19,996 nucleotides of DNA from Anaerolineales bacterium UBA5069 (GTDB lineage: Bacteria; Chloroflexota; Anaerolineae; Caldilineales; Caldilineaceae), in contig DIAV01000060.1 of the NCBI GenBank assembly GCA_002415895.1, positions 9,878-29,873 on the forward strand. Direction: 5' to 3'. The position numbers were made by a program, and so were the translations under genes. Positions 7,394 through 14,539 of the stretch are shown one piece after another. The notes below the pieces were generated by a model that was not told the origin of the DNA, did no database searches, and saw only the letters and a list, made by a program, of their open reading frames with translations. Positions within the stretch are counted from its first letter, which is position 1, and every line of letters starts with the position of its first letter.

Positions 7394-8503
7394 ATGGATG
7401 AATTCTTCGGCCGCCTGCACACCAGCCCGGGCTCCAGCCCGCGGGCGGCCGCGCCCTATGCCATTGGCCCCCAATCGCAGGGGTGGGCCCTTTTGGGCGC
7501 AAGCCGCAATGCAGCACCCCGCTTCCTGGCGGCCCTGCGCGGGCTGTCCCCTGCCCCCAGCGGGGCCGTGCGCGCCTGGCCCAGCGCGCTGCACAGCCAC
7601 AACGCGCGCCTTGCGCGCGACTTTGCCCACCAGCACGCCCTCGCCTTTGCTTCAGTCGAGCTTGAGGTCATTCTCGCCCGTCCCGAAGTCCACTGCGTCT
7701 ATGTGGCCAATCACCCGCGCCACCATGCCGCCAGCGTGGAAGCGGCGCTGCGTGCAGGCAAGCATGTGCTGTGCGAACCGCCCCTTGCGCTGCATGTGGA
7801 TGAGGCCCAGGCGCTTGAGCAACTGGCCGCGCATAGGGGCCGCATTCTGGGGCTCAACTATCAGCAGCGCTTCGATCCCGCGCTGCTCTTGTTGCGCCAT
7901 TGGCTGAGCGAGCACGCGTTGGGCGATCTTGTCGGTGGCGCCGTGCGCAACACCACCCTTCTCGCCGCATCACAACAGGGGTGGCGCGTTGACGCGGCCT
8001 GGGGCGGCGTGGTCCTCGACCGCACACTGCGCAGCGTGGATGCTATCCGCTTCATGACCAACGAAACGGTGCGCGCACAGGGAGCGGCAGCCGGGCCACG
8101 CGCCCTGGGAGCAGCCGCAGCCAGTGCGCCCGGCGCTGCCGCCATCGAGGCCCTGCATGGGCTGCTGGCGCTGCCCCGCACCGGCGCCATCTTCAACACG
8201 TTCGACGCCTACCTGGCCCCTCACATCCTGCCCCGTATTGAAGTCTATGGATCCACGGGTGCGGCGGCGCTCATGCCCTGGCGCAGCGAAAGCAGCAGCG
8301 CCCTCTTTTTTGACCGCCACGGCGAGCAGCTCTCGGCAGCAGGTGAAACACCCGCCGCCGACTTGTGGAGCGCAAGCATCAGCGCATTCGTTGCTGCCGT
8401 GGAAAGCAACGGCGCGCCCCCCATCGCCGCGGCTGAGGATATCGCCAATCTACGCGTCTGCCGCGCGCTGCTCGCGCAGGCGGGCGGGCCCGCGCCCGTA
8501 TAG
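7394..8503 (+). CDS. Gfo/Idh/MocA-like protein with degenerate active site
   Basis: The family comprises NAD(P)-dependent sugar and inositol oxidoreductases. The 369-residue product keeps the overall pattern: GWALLGASRNA (30-40) in the place of the Rossmann loop, VYVANHPRHHAASVEAAL (102-119), AGKHVLCEPPLAL (121-133), LGLNYQQRFDPAL, and GGVVLDRTLRSVDAIRFM (204-221). Three key features have changed. The GxGxxG loop is reduced to LGASRNA. The EKP motif reads E128-P129-P130, losing the catalytic lysine. The D-x3-H pair reads Asp209...Arg213, losing the histidine. An insertion of Ala/Gly-rich sequence lies near 225-255. It starts 16 bases after parB with no good ribosome site, apparently in the same operon. 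It may be a non-catalytic or unusual member; the family assignment is firm, activity is not. Confidence 0.75.
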   Translation: MDEFFGRLHTSPGSSPRAAAPYAIGPQSQGWALLGASRNAAPRFLAALRGLSPAPSGAVRAWPSALHSHNARLARDFAHQHALAFASVELEVILARPEVHCVYVANHPRHHAASVEAALRAGKHVLCEPPLALHVDEAQALEQLAAHRGRILGLNYQQRFDPALLLLRHWLSEHALGDLVGGAVRNTTLLAASQQGWRVDAAWGGVVLDRTLRSVDAIRFMTNETVRAQGAAAGPRALGAAAASAPGAAAIEALHGLLALPRTGAIFNTFDAYLAPHILPRIEVYGSTGAAALMPWRSESSSALFFDRHGEQLSAAGETPAADLWSASISAFVAAVESNGAPPIAAAEDIANLRVCRALLAQAGGPAPV

Positions 8504-8580
8504 GCAACGTTGCAGAAGCAAGGCCTCCAAGAGCGCACGCCATGCTTCAAGAACAAGTGCGGCCCGCGCAGGTGGGTTGA

Positions 8581-8609
8581 TTGGTGCATACCAAGTTTTG
8601 TGCTAGGAT
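8581..8609 (+). promoter_or_regulatory. Promoter of the B12-sensor regulator
   Basis: TTGGTG (8581-8586), a 17-base spacer and TAGGAT (8604-8609) with an extended -10 TGC (8601-8603). The -35 is weak, and the extended -10 would compensate. Transcription would start near 8616, about 65 bases before the ATG. Confidence 0.5.
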
Positions 8610-8620
8610 AGGCCACAGAG

Positions 8621-8637
8621 CGTACAGGGTATGTACA
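8621..8637 (+). promoter_or_regulatory. Candidate autoregulatory operator: TACA repeats 11 bp apart
   Basis: CGTACA (8621-8626) and TGTACA (8632-8637) are direct repeats whose TACA cores are exactly 11 bases apart, just downstream of the predicted transcription start. The same segment also reads as an inverted GTACA-N5-TGTAC. CarH operators are, as I recall, built from 11-bp direct repeats with a TnTACA core, so self-repression in the dark is a reasonable inference. Confidence 0.4.
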
Positions 8638-8680
8638 ACTATCTTCAAGAGTTCTAGGCCAGTCATTCATACTGCGAGTC

Positions 8681-9733
8681 ATGCCTGTGAATACAAACAT
8701 TCGCCTGAGCGATTACGCCACCACACCGCTGTACAACATCAAGGCGGTTGTGCAGGCCACGGGCATTAGCCCGAGCACCCTGCGCGCCTGGGAACGGCGC
8801 TATCACATGTGCAGCCCGCAGCGCTCTGAAAGCGGCTATCGGCTCTACTCCGATCGCGACGTCGCCATTATTCGCTGGCTCAAATCGCAGGTGGATGCCG
8901 GCATGGCCATCAGCCAGGCGGTGGCATGGCTGGACAGCCTTGACACAGAGAACACGCCGCTGGAGCAGAAGGTGCTGCCCGCGAGTGGCCCGCAGGGAAA
9001 TCAGGCCAGGGATACGGCGCCCGGGCGCGACGAAGTGCGCAACTTTGGCGCGCTCAGTGCAAACCTGACACAGGCGCTCATTCACTTTGACGAGATCGGC
9101 GCCGACCGCATCCTTGCCGAAGCGTTTGCCATGTATCCGCTTGAACAGGTGGGCGAGCAGTTGGTGGCCCCCGTTTTGGTTGAGATTGGCGAACAGTGGC
9201 ACCGCAGCGAGCTTTCGGTCACACGCGAGCATTTTGCCACCAACTATCTGCTGCATCGCCTCACGGCATTGCTGCGCACAGTGCCCAACCTGGGCAGCGG
9301 CCCCATGCTGTGGATTGGCTGCGCCCCGGGCGAACTCCACGAAGGCGGCGCCGTTCTGCTGGCCCTCTACCTGCGCCGCGCCGGCTACCGCATTCACTAT
9401 CTGGGGCAGAATTTGCCCGTGGATGACTTTGTCGGTGAGGTGCGCCGCCGCCGCCCCGCCATGGTGCTGCTGAGCGCCAGCACAGCCGAGGCGCTGCCGG
9501 GCTTGCGGCGCATGGCCGAGGAACTGGCCATGCTGGACGCGCCCCATCCCCTGATTGGCTACGGCGGGCGCATCTTTATTCGCCATCCCGAACTGCGCGA
9601 GCAGATTCCAGGCATTTACGTGGGCGATTCGGCGCAGGACGCCGTCGACACGCTGCGCAGCGTTCTTGCCAACCCGCAAAGCAACGGGAACAACAGTCAC
9701 TCGCACACAGCCGGCGCGGGCAACCATGAGTGA
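8681..9733 (+). CDS. MerR-family, adenosylcobalamin-dependent light-sensing regulator (CarH/LitR type)
   Basis: CarH-type proteins repress light-protection genes in the dark as B12-bound tetramers and release DNA when light breaks the Co-C bond. The 350-residue protein has three parts. The MerR helix-turn-helix (about 17-84) contains YNIKAVVQATGISPSTLRAWERRY and SGYRLYSDRDV. The helical cobalamin cap (about 120-200) contains W173 followed nine residues later by E183-H184, the W-x9-EH signature of CarH-type photoreceptors, with His174 next to the Trp. The Rossmann B12 domain has E218-L-H220-E-G-G223, matching E-x-H-x2-G with His220 as lower ligand, then YRIHYLGQNLP and LLSAS. After about residue 330 the tail is rich in Asn, Ser and His. 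It has its own promoter and overlaps the next gene by eight bases. Family and motifs are clear; light response is inference. Confidence 0.88.
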   Translation: MPVNTNIRLSDYATTPLYNIKAVVQATGISPSTLRAWERRYHMCSPQRSESGYRLYSDRDVAIIRWLKSQVDAGMAISQAVAWLDSLDTENTPLEQKVLPASGPQGNQARDTAPGRDEVRNFGALSANLTQALIHFDEIGADRILAEAFAMYPLEQVGEQLVAPVLVEIGEQWHRSELSVTREHFATNYLLHRLTALLRTVPNLGSGPMLWIGCAPGELHEGGAVLLALYLRRAGYRIHYLGQNLPVDDFVGEVRRRRPAMVLLSASTAEALPGLRRMAEELAMLDAPHPLIGYGGRIFIRHPELREQIPGIYVGDSAQDAVDTLRSVLANPQSNGNNSHSHTAGAGNHE

Positions 9734-10520
9734 GCATGAAGCTGAGGCACTTGCAGATGAGTTGCGCGCGGTCTGCGCGCTGCTTGAAGATGCTCTGAAT
9801 GAACTCTACGCACCGCTGAGCGACCTTGCGCGCGCCAATTTGCGCGCCAGCGAGCCTCCTGTGCGCGCGCTTGCTGTGCTGGCCACCGGCGTGCGCGACA
9901 ACGAGGAGGCAGCGTTGCGCGAACGGCGCATTCTGCTGGCGGCAGCGCTCGAGATGCTTGCCGTTGCCCTGCAGATTCACGGCCTGCTACTTGGCGCGGC
10001 AGTGGCCGGCGCCTCCAGCATAACGGCCCATGGCGCGGCCACCCCACAGAGTGATACACAGAGCGATAAACAGTCCGTAACGCACGAATTGGATCGCTCG
10101 CTCGCGGGCAGTACCATTCTCACGGGGGACTACTGCTTTAGCCGCGCCGCCGTGCTGGCGGCGCAAACCAACAGTGCTACCGTTGTAAGCATCTTTTCCC
10201 AGGCGCTCAAGAACGTGAGCGAAGCGCGCTTGCGCAGCTTATTTGGCAGCGCAGCTGCCACAGGCGCGAGCTACACGCAGGCAGGCGCAGATCAGGAGAG
10301 CGTTGAATTGGTGCGGGCGGGCGTGCGCGGGGCCGCGCACATGGCCGCACTTGCACCCGCGCAGGAGCAGAGCGCACGCCTGCTGGCCGAGACACTGGCG
10401 ACGGGCGGTGCGCTGCCTGGCACAGCCGTCACAGATCCGGCGCTCACAGCGCAACAGTATGCGCGCTGGCAGGCGGCCTGGCGCATTGCGACAGAAGGGT
10501 TGCATCATACTGCCCCATAA
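9726..10520 (+). CDS. Degenerate polyprenyl diphosphate synthase-like protein lacking Asp-rich motifs
   Basis: Polyprenyl synthases condense isopentenyl diphosphate on allylic diphosphates to make carotenoid, quinone or lipid precursors. The best match in this 264-residue product is ILTGDYCFSRAAVLAAQTN (131-149), which resembles the family helix with GDYLFARA...LAA, followed by VVSIFSQALKNVSEARL. Upstream, RILLAAALEMLAVALQIHG (68-86) aligns with the helix that normally ends LIHDDxxD. Here the first DDxxD is absent and the sequence reads IHGLLLG. No second DDxxD is seen. It therefore probably lacks prenyltransferase activity and may be a partner subunit or repurposed fold. ATG at 9726 overlaps the stop of the B12 regulator by eight bases, so the two are coupled. 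Fold assignment is moderately sure; function is unknown. Confidence 0.6.
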   Translation: MSEHEAEALADELRAVCALLEDALNELYAPLSDLARANLRASEPPVRALAVLATGVRDNEEAALRERRILLAAALEMLAVALQIHGLLLGAAVAGASSITAHGAATPQSDTQSDKQSVTHELDRSLAGSTILTGDYCFSRAAVLAAQTNSATVVSIFSQALKNVSEARLRSLFGSAAATGASYTQAGADQESVELVRAGVRGAAHMAALAPAQEQSARLLAETLATGGALPGTAVTDPALTAQQYARWQAAWRIATEGLHHTAP

Positions 10521-10604
10521 ATGCCACATCTTGCAGGTGCGCGGCATTGTTCGTGGCGGTGGTGCAAAACGCCACATCATCCATACGCGCGGGATGCACA
10601 GTGC

Positions 10605-10633
10605 AATGCGGAGGGCTTTTAGCCCTCCGCATT
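10605..10633 (+). terminator. Hairpin terminator after the B12-regulator operon
   Basis: A perfect 13-bp stem, AATGCGGAGGGCT (10605-10617) with AGCCCTCCGCATT (10621-10633), encloses a TTT loop. It is followed by CATATTT rather than a clean T-run, so it may be Rho-assisted or protect the 3' end. Confidence 0.6.
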
Positions 10634-11105
10634 CATATTTCCGCCCGTAACGCACACGCGTACGCGCAGGGCCAAGCCCTGCAGCCGGCGGTTACACGCG
10701 AATATAATAGAAGCATGAACCTTTTCAACTCTAACAAAATTCCAATACTTGGATAATGTGATGTTAACTGTAATGCTTCATACTCATTTGCATGCAGCGG
10801 CCCGTTGTGCGCAAGAGCGGCGTTGGGGTTATTATGCTGCGTCCAATGGGGCGAGACCCAATTGTGAGTCAGCATCCAAATTTTAATGTACTTATAATGA
10901 AAAGGTCTGGACAAACTTGTAAAAGTATGGTTTAATAATTGCACAATGTTTGTTAAGCACCGCACGCCCGTTAATAGAACGAAATCATCGGAACCGCACG
11001 CATTGGTGGACAGCATTTGATACCTGCGCAGCGCCGCAAACGGAAAGCCCCGGATGATGGGTGCATCCGGAGCACAGAGCGAGAAGCCAGAGAGGCAATG
11101 CAGCA
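10634..11105. other. Intergenic region with an AT-rich block upstream of the Crp-like gene
   Basis: Roughly 10700-10960 is markedly AT-rich compared with the GC-rich surroundings. It holds several TATAAT-like hexamers (10703-10708, 10893-10898). I see no credible gene on either strand. The best promoter is at 10908-10936. On the minus strand, TTGAAA and TATATT separated by 16 bases near 10704-10731 form a weak antisense candidate. Confidence 0.5.
10908..10936 (+). promoter_or_regulatory. Promoter of the Crp/Fnr-family gene
   Basis: TGGACA (10908-10913), a 17-base spacer and TTTAAT (10931-10936), each 5 of 6 to consensus. The start would be near 10943, giving a leader of about 163 bases. TTGTTA (10950-10955) with TAATAG (10972-10977) is a weaker alternative. 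Confidence 0.5.
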
Positions 11106-11909
11106 ATGAATACGACAAGCCGCGAAGCAAATCGGGAATACAGCCGAGATACAGGCCGCGACCAGCAGGGTAGCGTTTTTACACGCATCTCCATGTTTCC
11201 TGCGGATGAGGGGCAGCCTTCGTTTACCGATAATCTGACGACAAACCTGACGCAGGCATTGACGGCGCTGCGCGCAGAGGATCCCGGCTTTAACAAGGTA
11301 ATCGCCACGCGCAAGAGCGAGCGCGGCGACGTGGTTGCCACAGCCGACGAGATGGCATCAAAGATGTACGTACTGATGAGCGGACGCGTAAATCTTGTGT
11401 GCGCCAATGCCGAAGGGCGCCGCCTTGTCATTGCCACGCTCGAACCCGGCGCCATCTTTGGAGAGGGCGCTCTGACCACAACCAGTGATCCCAATGTTTT
11501 TGCCGAGGCCGCCGACAGCAGCACGCTCTGGGTTGTCCCTGCAAGTGAAGCCCGCAACCTGACCATGCAATATCCCATCATCAGTTGGGGGCTGCTGCAA
11601 ACCTATGGGCGTCGCCTTGTGCAGGTGGAGAACAGCCTGGAGGACGTGGCCTACAAGAAGCTGCCCGAGCGCCTGGCCGACTTGCTGGTGCAGTTGAGCA
11701 GCGAAAGCAGCGACAAAAACAGCACAGGCGATGTCATCAAAGGCATCAGCCATCAGGCGCTGGCCGACTATCTGGGCACCTACCGCGAGACCGTGAGCGC
11801 CATTCTGCGCGATTTCAAGCGACAGGGACTGGTGGAACTCGGCTACCGCCGCATTACGCTGCTGGACATGGAAGAATTGAAGATTATGGCAGGGATTTGG
11901 GAGTACTAA
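11106..11909 (+). CDS. Crp/Fnr-family transcriptional regulator
   Basis: These regulators sense a small ligand in an N-terminal beta-barrel and bind DNA with a C-terminal winged helix. The 267-residue protein starts with about 60 polar residues beyond the usual fold. The cyclic-nucleotide-binding barrel spans about 60-150 (SKMYVLMSGRVNLV, then EGRRLVIATLEPGAIFGEGAL), with Glu120 in the GE motif. The phosphate-binding arginine expected shortly after that Glu in cAMP receptors is not evident, so cAMP may not be the ligand. The long dimer helix is near 155-180. The helix-turn-helix is ISHQALADYLGTYRETVSAILRDFKRQGLVEL (214-245). Its single cysteine rules out an Fnr-type iron-sulphur cluster. ATG at 11106 was chosen over an in-frame GTG at 11061; AGAGG lies 10-12 bases upstream. 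Confidence 0.88.
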   Translation: MNTTSREANREYSRDTGRDQQGSVFTRISMFPADEGQPSFTDNLTTNLTQALTALRAEDPGFNKVIATRKSERGDVVATADEMASKMYVLMSGRVNLVCANAEGRRLVIATLEPGAIFGEGALTTTSDPNVFAEAADSSTLWVVPASEARNLTMQYPIISWGLLQTYGRRLVQVENSLEDVAYKKLPERLADLLVQLSSESSDKNSTGDVIKGISHQALADYLGTYRETVSAILRDFKRQGLVELGYRRITLLDMEELKIMAGIWEY

Positions 11910-11991
11910 AGCGGGTCTGCCACAAGTTTCGCCTTAAGGCTGCGCACAGAACGCCTGGTTCACCAACAGTACACATACGCTTCGCAATTGC

Positions 11992-12024
11992 AGCGCCGGC
12001 CCCTCACAGAGAGGGGCTGGCGCT
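11992..12024 (+). terminator. Strong hairpin after the Crp-like gene
   Basis: A 14-bp stem with one G-U wobble pairs AGCGCCGGCCCCTC (11992-12005) with GAGGGGCTGGCGCT (12011-12024) around an ACAGA loop. Only TTCT follows, so termination may be partial. Confidence 0.55.
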
Positions 12025-12079
12025 TCTCCAGCGCCGGTGATCAAGCCGGCCGGCCCCCTGTTTGGGCGTGCGTGCGCAG

Positions 12080-12112
12080 GTGACACAGACCGTGTACACT
12101 TTGTATACAATC
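12080..12112 (+). promoter_or_regulatory. Three TACA-type direct repeats at 11-bp period overlapping a promoter-like site
   Basis: GACACA (12082-12087), TGTACA (12093-12098) and TATACA (12104-12109) have their core bases exactly 11 apart. TTGTATACAA (12101-12110) is also a perfect palindrome. GTGACA (12080-12085) and TATACA, separated by 18 bases, form a promoter-like pair that the repeats would cover. The layout resembles the candidate operator at 8621-8637. Confidence 0.4.
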
Positions 12113-12149
12113 CGCACAGATTCAGACTGACAAGAGATCAATCTGACGG

Positions 12150-12178
12150 TTGACGTACACAGGTCTTGTGACTATAAT
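12150..12178 (+). promoter_or_regulatory. Near-consensus sigma70-type promoter upstream of rho
   Basis: TTGACG (12150-12155), a 17-base spacer and a perfect TATAAT (12173-12178). Transcription would start near 12185. No credible reading frame follows closely, so it most likely drives rho through a leader of about 750 bases, or an unrecognised small RNA. Confidence 0.7.
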
Positions 12179-12184
12179 GGAGAG

Positions 12185-12935
12185 CAGTTGCGCGCCCGCG
12201 CTCGACACAGCGATCCCCATTCCATCGAATCACCGTTCGTCAAGCCTGCCGGAAATTCCAACGAGGCTTTTGGGCCTGATCTTCCCTGCTGAGCGCGCTC
12301 CGCGCGACAACAGAGAACGGCAGCGTTCCCACTTGTAATGCATTGACAACAGCGCCGCATCCACCTGAACGGGGAATTGGGGCCGGCAACGGGTGCGAAG
12401 GCACCTTCGTTGAGTGAGCACGCATATCGCTTGCATGAGAGACTATTTGCATTCTGCCTGCCGCCCTCCACACACCACGCCGGAGCACCCCACGCCGGAA
12501 TGACACTGCGGCCAGCCCAGTTTCCACAACGTATCTGCCACACACAACGCGCATACCCACACGTACAAGGTTATCCACATAGTGCGCCTGCCGGCAACGA
12601 TGGCCTGCCTACACACCCGCCAGGCGAAACGATGTTTTCTAGCCTTTGTCCAACTCCATTACTGATCCTTGCTGCCGTGCATCCTTGCTTCCATTCGTTG
12701 TGAATTGCACAGAGCAACGCCCTGGCGTACGTACGCGCCAAGGCGTACTGTACTGCGCTCGCGTCACCTTTTGCGGGGGTGGCCCGTGTGCATTGGAGAG
12801 CGCAACACGTGCGCGCAGAGATGTTGTCATACGCGATTGCTTCATTCAAGCGGCGCAAAGCGCGCCCATTCCCCCATTTTTTATTGGCAATTTTCGCAGT
12901 TATAGAGAGAAAACGGACTTAAAGGTCGTCACCCT
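12185..12935 (+). other. Long C-rich, G-poor leader region of rho
   Basis: No convincing gene lies here. A hand count of 12461-12580 gives about 52 C and 21 G in 120 bases, with many CC, CA and UC steps, the composition favoured by Rho. CGAAGG-CA-CCTTCG near 12397-12410 can form a short hairpin. An imperfect palindrome surrounds GGCGTACGTACGCGCC near 12724-12739. E. coli rho is autoregulated through its leader, so a similar arrangement is plausible. Confidence 0.4.
12571..12579 (+). other. Exact DnaA box
   Basis: TTATCCACA is the canonical DnaA-binding 9-mer and the only exact copy I found in the window. Weaker 7 of 9 matches lie at 12520-12528 (GTTTCCACA) and 12553-12561 (ATACCCACA), in the same orientation. 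Confidence 0.4.
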
Positions 12936-14222
12936 ATGGAAGACACATTGACAAACGCCGAACTGGCATCGCTCAGCATTGCGCAAATGGATGCCCTGAA
13001 TTTGGAAGAGCTGCGCGAACTGGCGCGTGCAGCGGATATTACTGCCTACTCGCGCCTGAAAAAGACTGACCTCATCATGCGCCTGCTGCGCGCCAGCGCC
13101 GAGGCCCAGGGCTTCATCTTTGGCGGCGGCATTCTCGAGATTGTCCAGGACGGGATTGGCTTTCTGCGCTCCGAACACCTGCTGCCGGGCAATGACGACG
13201 TCTACGTAAGCCAGAGCCAGATCCGCCGCTTTGGCCTGCGCACAGGCGATTTTGTCGTGGGCCAGGTGCGCCCGCCCAAGGACACCGAAAAGTATCATGG
13301 CCTGCTCAAGGTGGAAGCCGTCAACGGACTTGACCCCGAAGTGGCCAAACGGCGGCCCATCTTCGAGAAGCAGACGCCCATCTTCCCCAACGTGCAACTC
13401 ATGCTGGAGACACGCTCCAACGTCATCTCCACACGCATGATCGACCTGCTCGCGCCGATTGGGCGCGGCCAGCGCGGCCTCATCGTCAGCCCGCCCAAGG
13501 CCGGCAAGACAACAATTCTCAAGCGCGTGGCCAACGGCATTTCCACCAACTACAAAGACCTTCACCTCATGGTTGTGCTGATTGGCGAGCGACCTGAGGA
13601 AGTCACAGACATGGACCGCTCCGTAGAGGCTGAAGTGGTGGCCAGCACCTTCGATGAGCCGGTGCAGAACCACGTGCGCGTGGCCGAAATGGCGCTGGAG
13701 CGCGCCAAGCGCCTTGTGGAGAGCCAGAAGGATGTTGTGATTCTGCTTGACAGCATCACCCGTCTGGCACGCGCCTACAACCTCACAGTGCCCCCCTCCG
13801 GCCGCACGCTCTCGGGTGGTATGGACCCGGCCGCGCTCTATCCGCCCAAGCACTTTTTTGGCGCTGCGCGCAACATTGAAGAAGGCGGCAGCCTTACCAT
13901 CCTCGCCACCTGCCTTGTGGACACCGGCAGCCGCATGGATGATGTCATCTACGAAGAGTTCAAGGGTACGGGCAACATGGAGTTGCACCTGAACCGCAAG
14001 CTCTCCGAGCGACGCATCTTCCCCGCCTTTGACATTGAGCGCAGCGGCACCCGTGCCGAAGAGAAGCTGCTGGATGCCGAAACGCTGGCCCGTGTCTACA
14101 CCTTGCGCCGCATGATCGATGCCATGGGCGGCGGCCAGGAAGCCATTCTGCCCATCATCGAGCGCCTCAGCCGCACACGCGACAACCGCGAATTCCTGGA
14201 GACGCTGACCAAGGCCAAGTAG
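12936..14222 (+). CDS. rho: Transcription termination factor Rho
   Basis: Rho is a hexameric RNA helicase that loads on C-rich unstructured RNA and terminates transcription. The 428-residue protein has the Rho-N helical domain (about 10-55), then the cold-shock RNA-binding domain ([20 protein letters not shown] through [20 protein letters not shown], about 59-120). The RecA-type ATPase domain has Walker A PPKAGKTT (186-193), [10 protein letters not shown] and Walker B DVVILLD (266-272), followed by [10 protein letters not shown] and the Q-loop region [11 protein letters not shown]. Length is normal (about 420), without the long inserts of actinobacterial Rho. ATG at 12936 follows AAAGG by ten bases. 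It is preceded by a long C-rich leader and followed by palindromes and a strong intrinsic terminator at 14331-14373. Confidence 0.97.
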   Translation: MEDTLTNAELASLSIAQMDALNLEELRELARAADITAYSRLKKTDLIMRLLRASAEAQGFIFGGGILEIVQDGIGFLRSEHLLPGNDDVYVSQSQIRRFGLRTGDFVVGQVRPPKDTEKYHGLLKVEAVNGLDPEVAKRRPIFEKQTPIFPNVQLMLETRSNVISTRMIDLLAPIGRGQRGLIVSPPKAGKTTILKRVANGISTNYKDLHLMVVLIGERPEEVTDMDRSVEAEVVASTFDEPVQNHVRVAEMALERAKRLVESQKDVVILLDSITRLARAYNLTVPPSGRTLSGGMDPAALYPPKHFFGAARNIEEGGSLTILATCLVDTGSRMDDVIYEEFKGTGNMELHLNRKLSERRIFPAFDIERSGTRAEEKLLDAETLARVYTLRRMIDAMGGGQEAILPIIERLSRTRDNREFLETLTKAK

Positions 14223-14260
14223 GCACACGCCGCGTGTGCGCAGAGCGCAACCGGTTGCGC
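14223..14260. repeat. Two adjacent palindromes directly after rho
   Basis: GCACACG (14223-14229) pairs with CGTGTGC (14233-14239) around a 3-base loop. It is followed by GCGCAACCGGTTGCGC (14245-14260), a perfect 16-base palindrome. Neither has a T-run. They could stabilise the rho 3' end or bind a protein. Confidence 0.5.
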
Positions 14261-14330
14261 TTACGGCCAGTTTACTATCAGGATAGCAGTCGGCCTCGAG
14301 TAGGAGGCAATGTATACATTTAGCCTACGC

Positions 14331-14373
14331 AACCCCGACGAAGCGCCATTTTGCGCCATTTCGTCGGGGTTTT
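14331..14373 (+). terminator. Intrinsic terminator after rho
   Basis: A perfect 12-bp stem, AACCCCGACGAA (14331-14342) with TTCGTCGGGGTT (14360-14371), encloses a 17-base loop and runs into TTTT. The flanking CGC and GCG could extend the stem across a 2-base bulge. Confidence 0.8.
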
Positions 14374-14399
14374 GCGTGTGCAATCAGGGCCAATGTGCT

Positions 14400-14427
14400 T
14401 TGCGGCACACCCAATGCGTGCTATACT
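14400..14427 (+). promoter_or_regulatory. Promoter of the LysM/M23 peptidase gene
   Basis: TTGCGG (14400-14405), a 16-base spacer and TATACT (14422-14427) with an extended -10 TGC (14419-14421). The start would be near 14434, about 106 bases before the ATG and just after the rho terminator. Confidence 0.55.
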
Positions 14428-14539
14428 GCGCGTCATGTTGTTACGCCAAGCATCCAAACGAAGACACGTCGCTCACATCATTGCAGCCCGCTTCGCAAAC
14501 GCTTCTACCCCCTAAGAAGCTTGGCACTGGAGACTATCT

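Noticed and set aside
10633..11130. A 165-codon minus-strand frame across the AT-rich block
   Set aside because: It has no ribosome site, no recognisable domain, and contains the Crp-like gene's promoter on the other strand.
12377..12951. Small plus-strand frames in the rho leader
   Set aside because: Composition is Pro/His/Cys-rich without domains, there are no ribosome sites, and the frames overlap one another.
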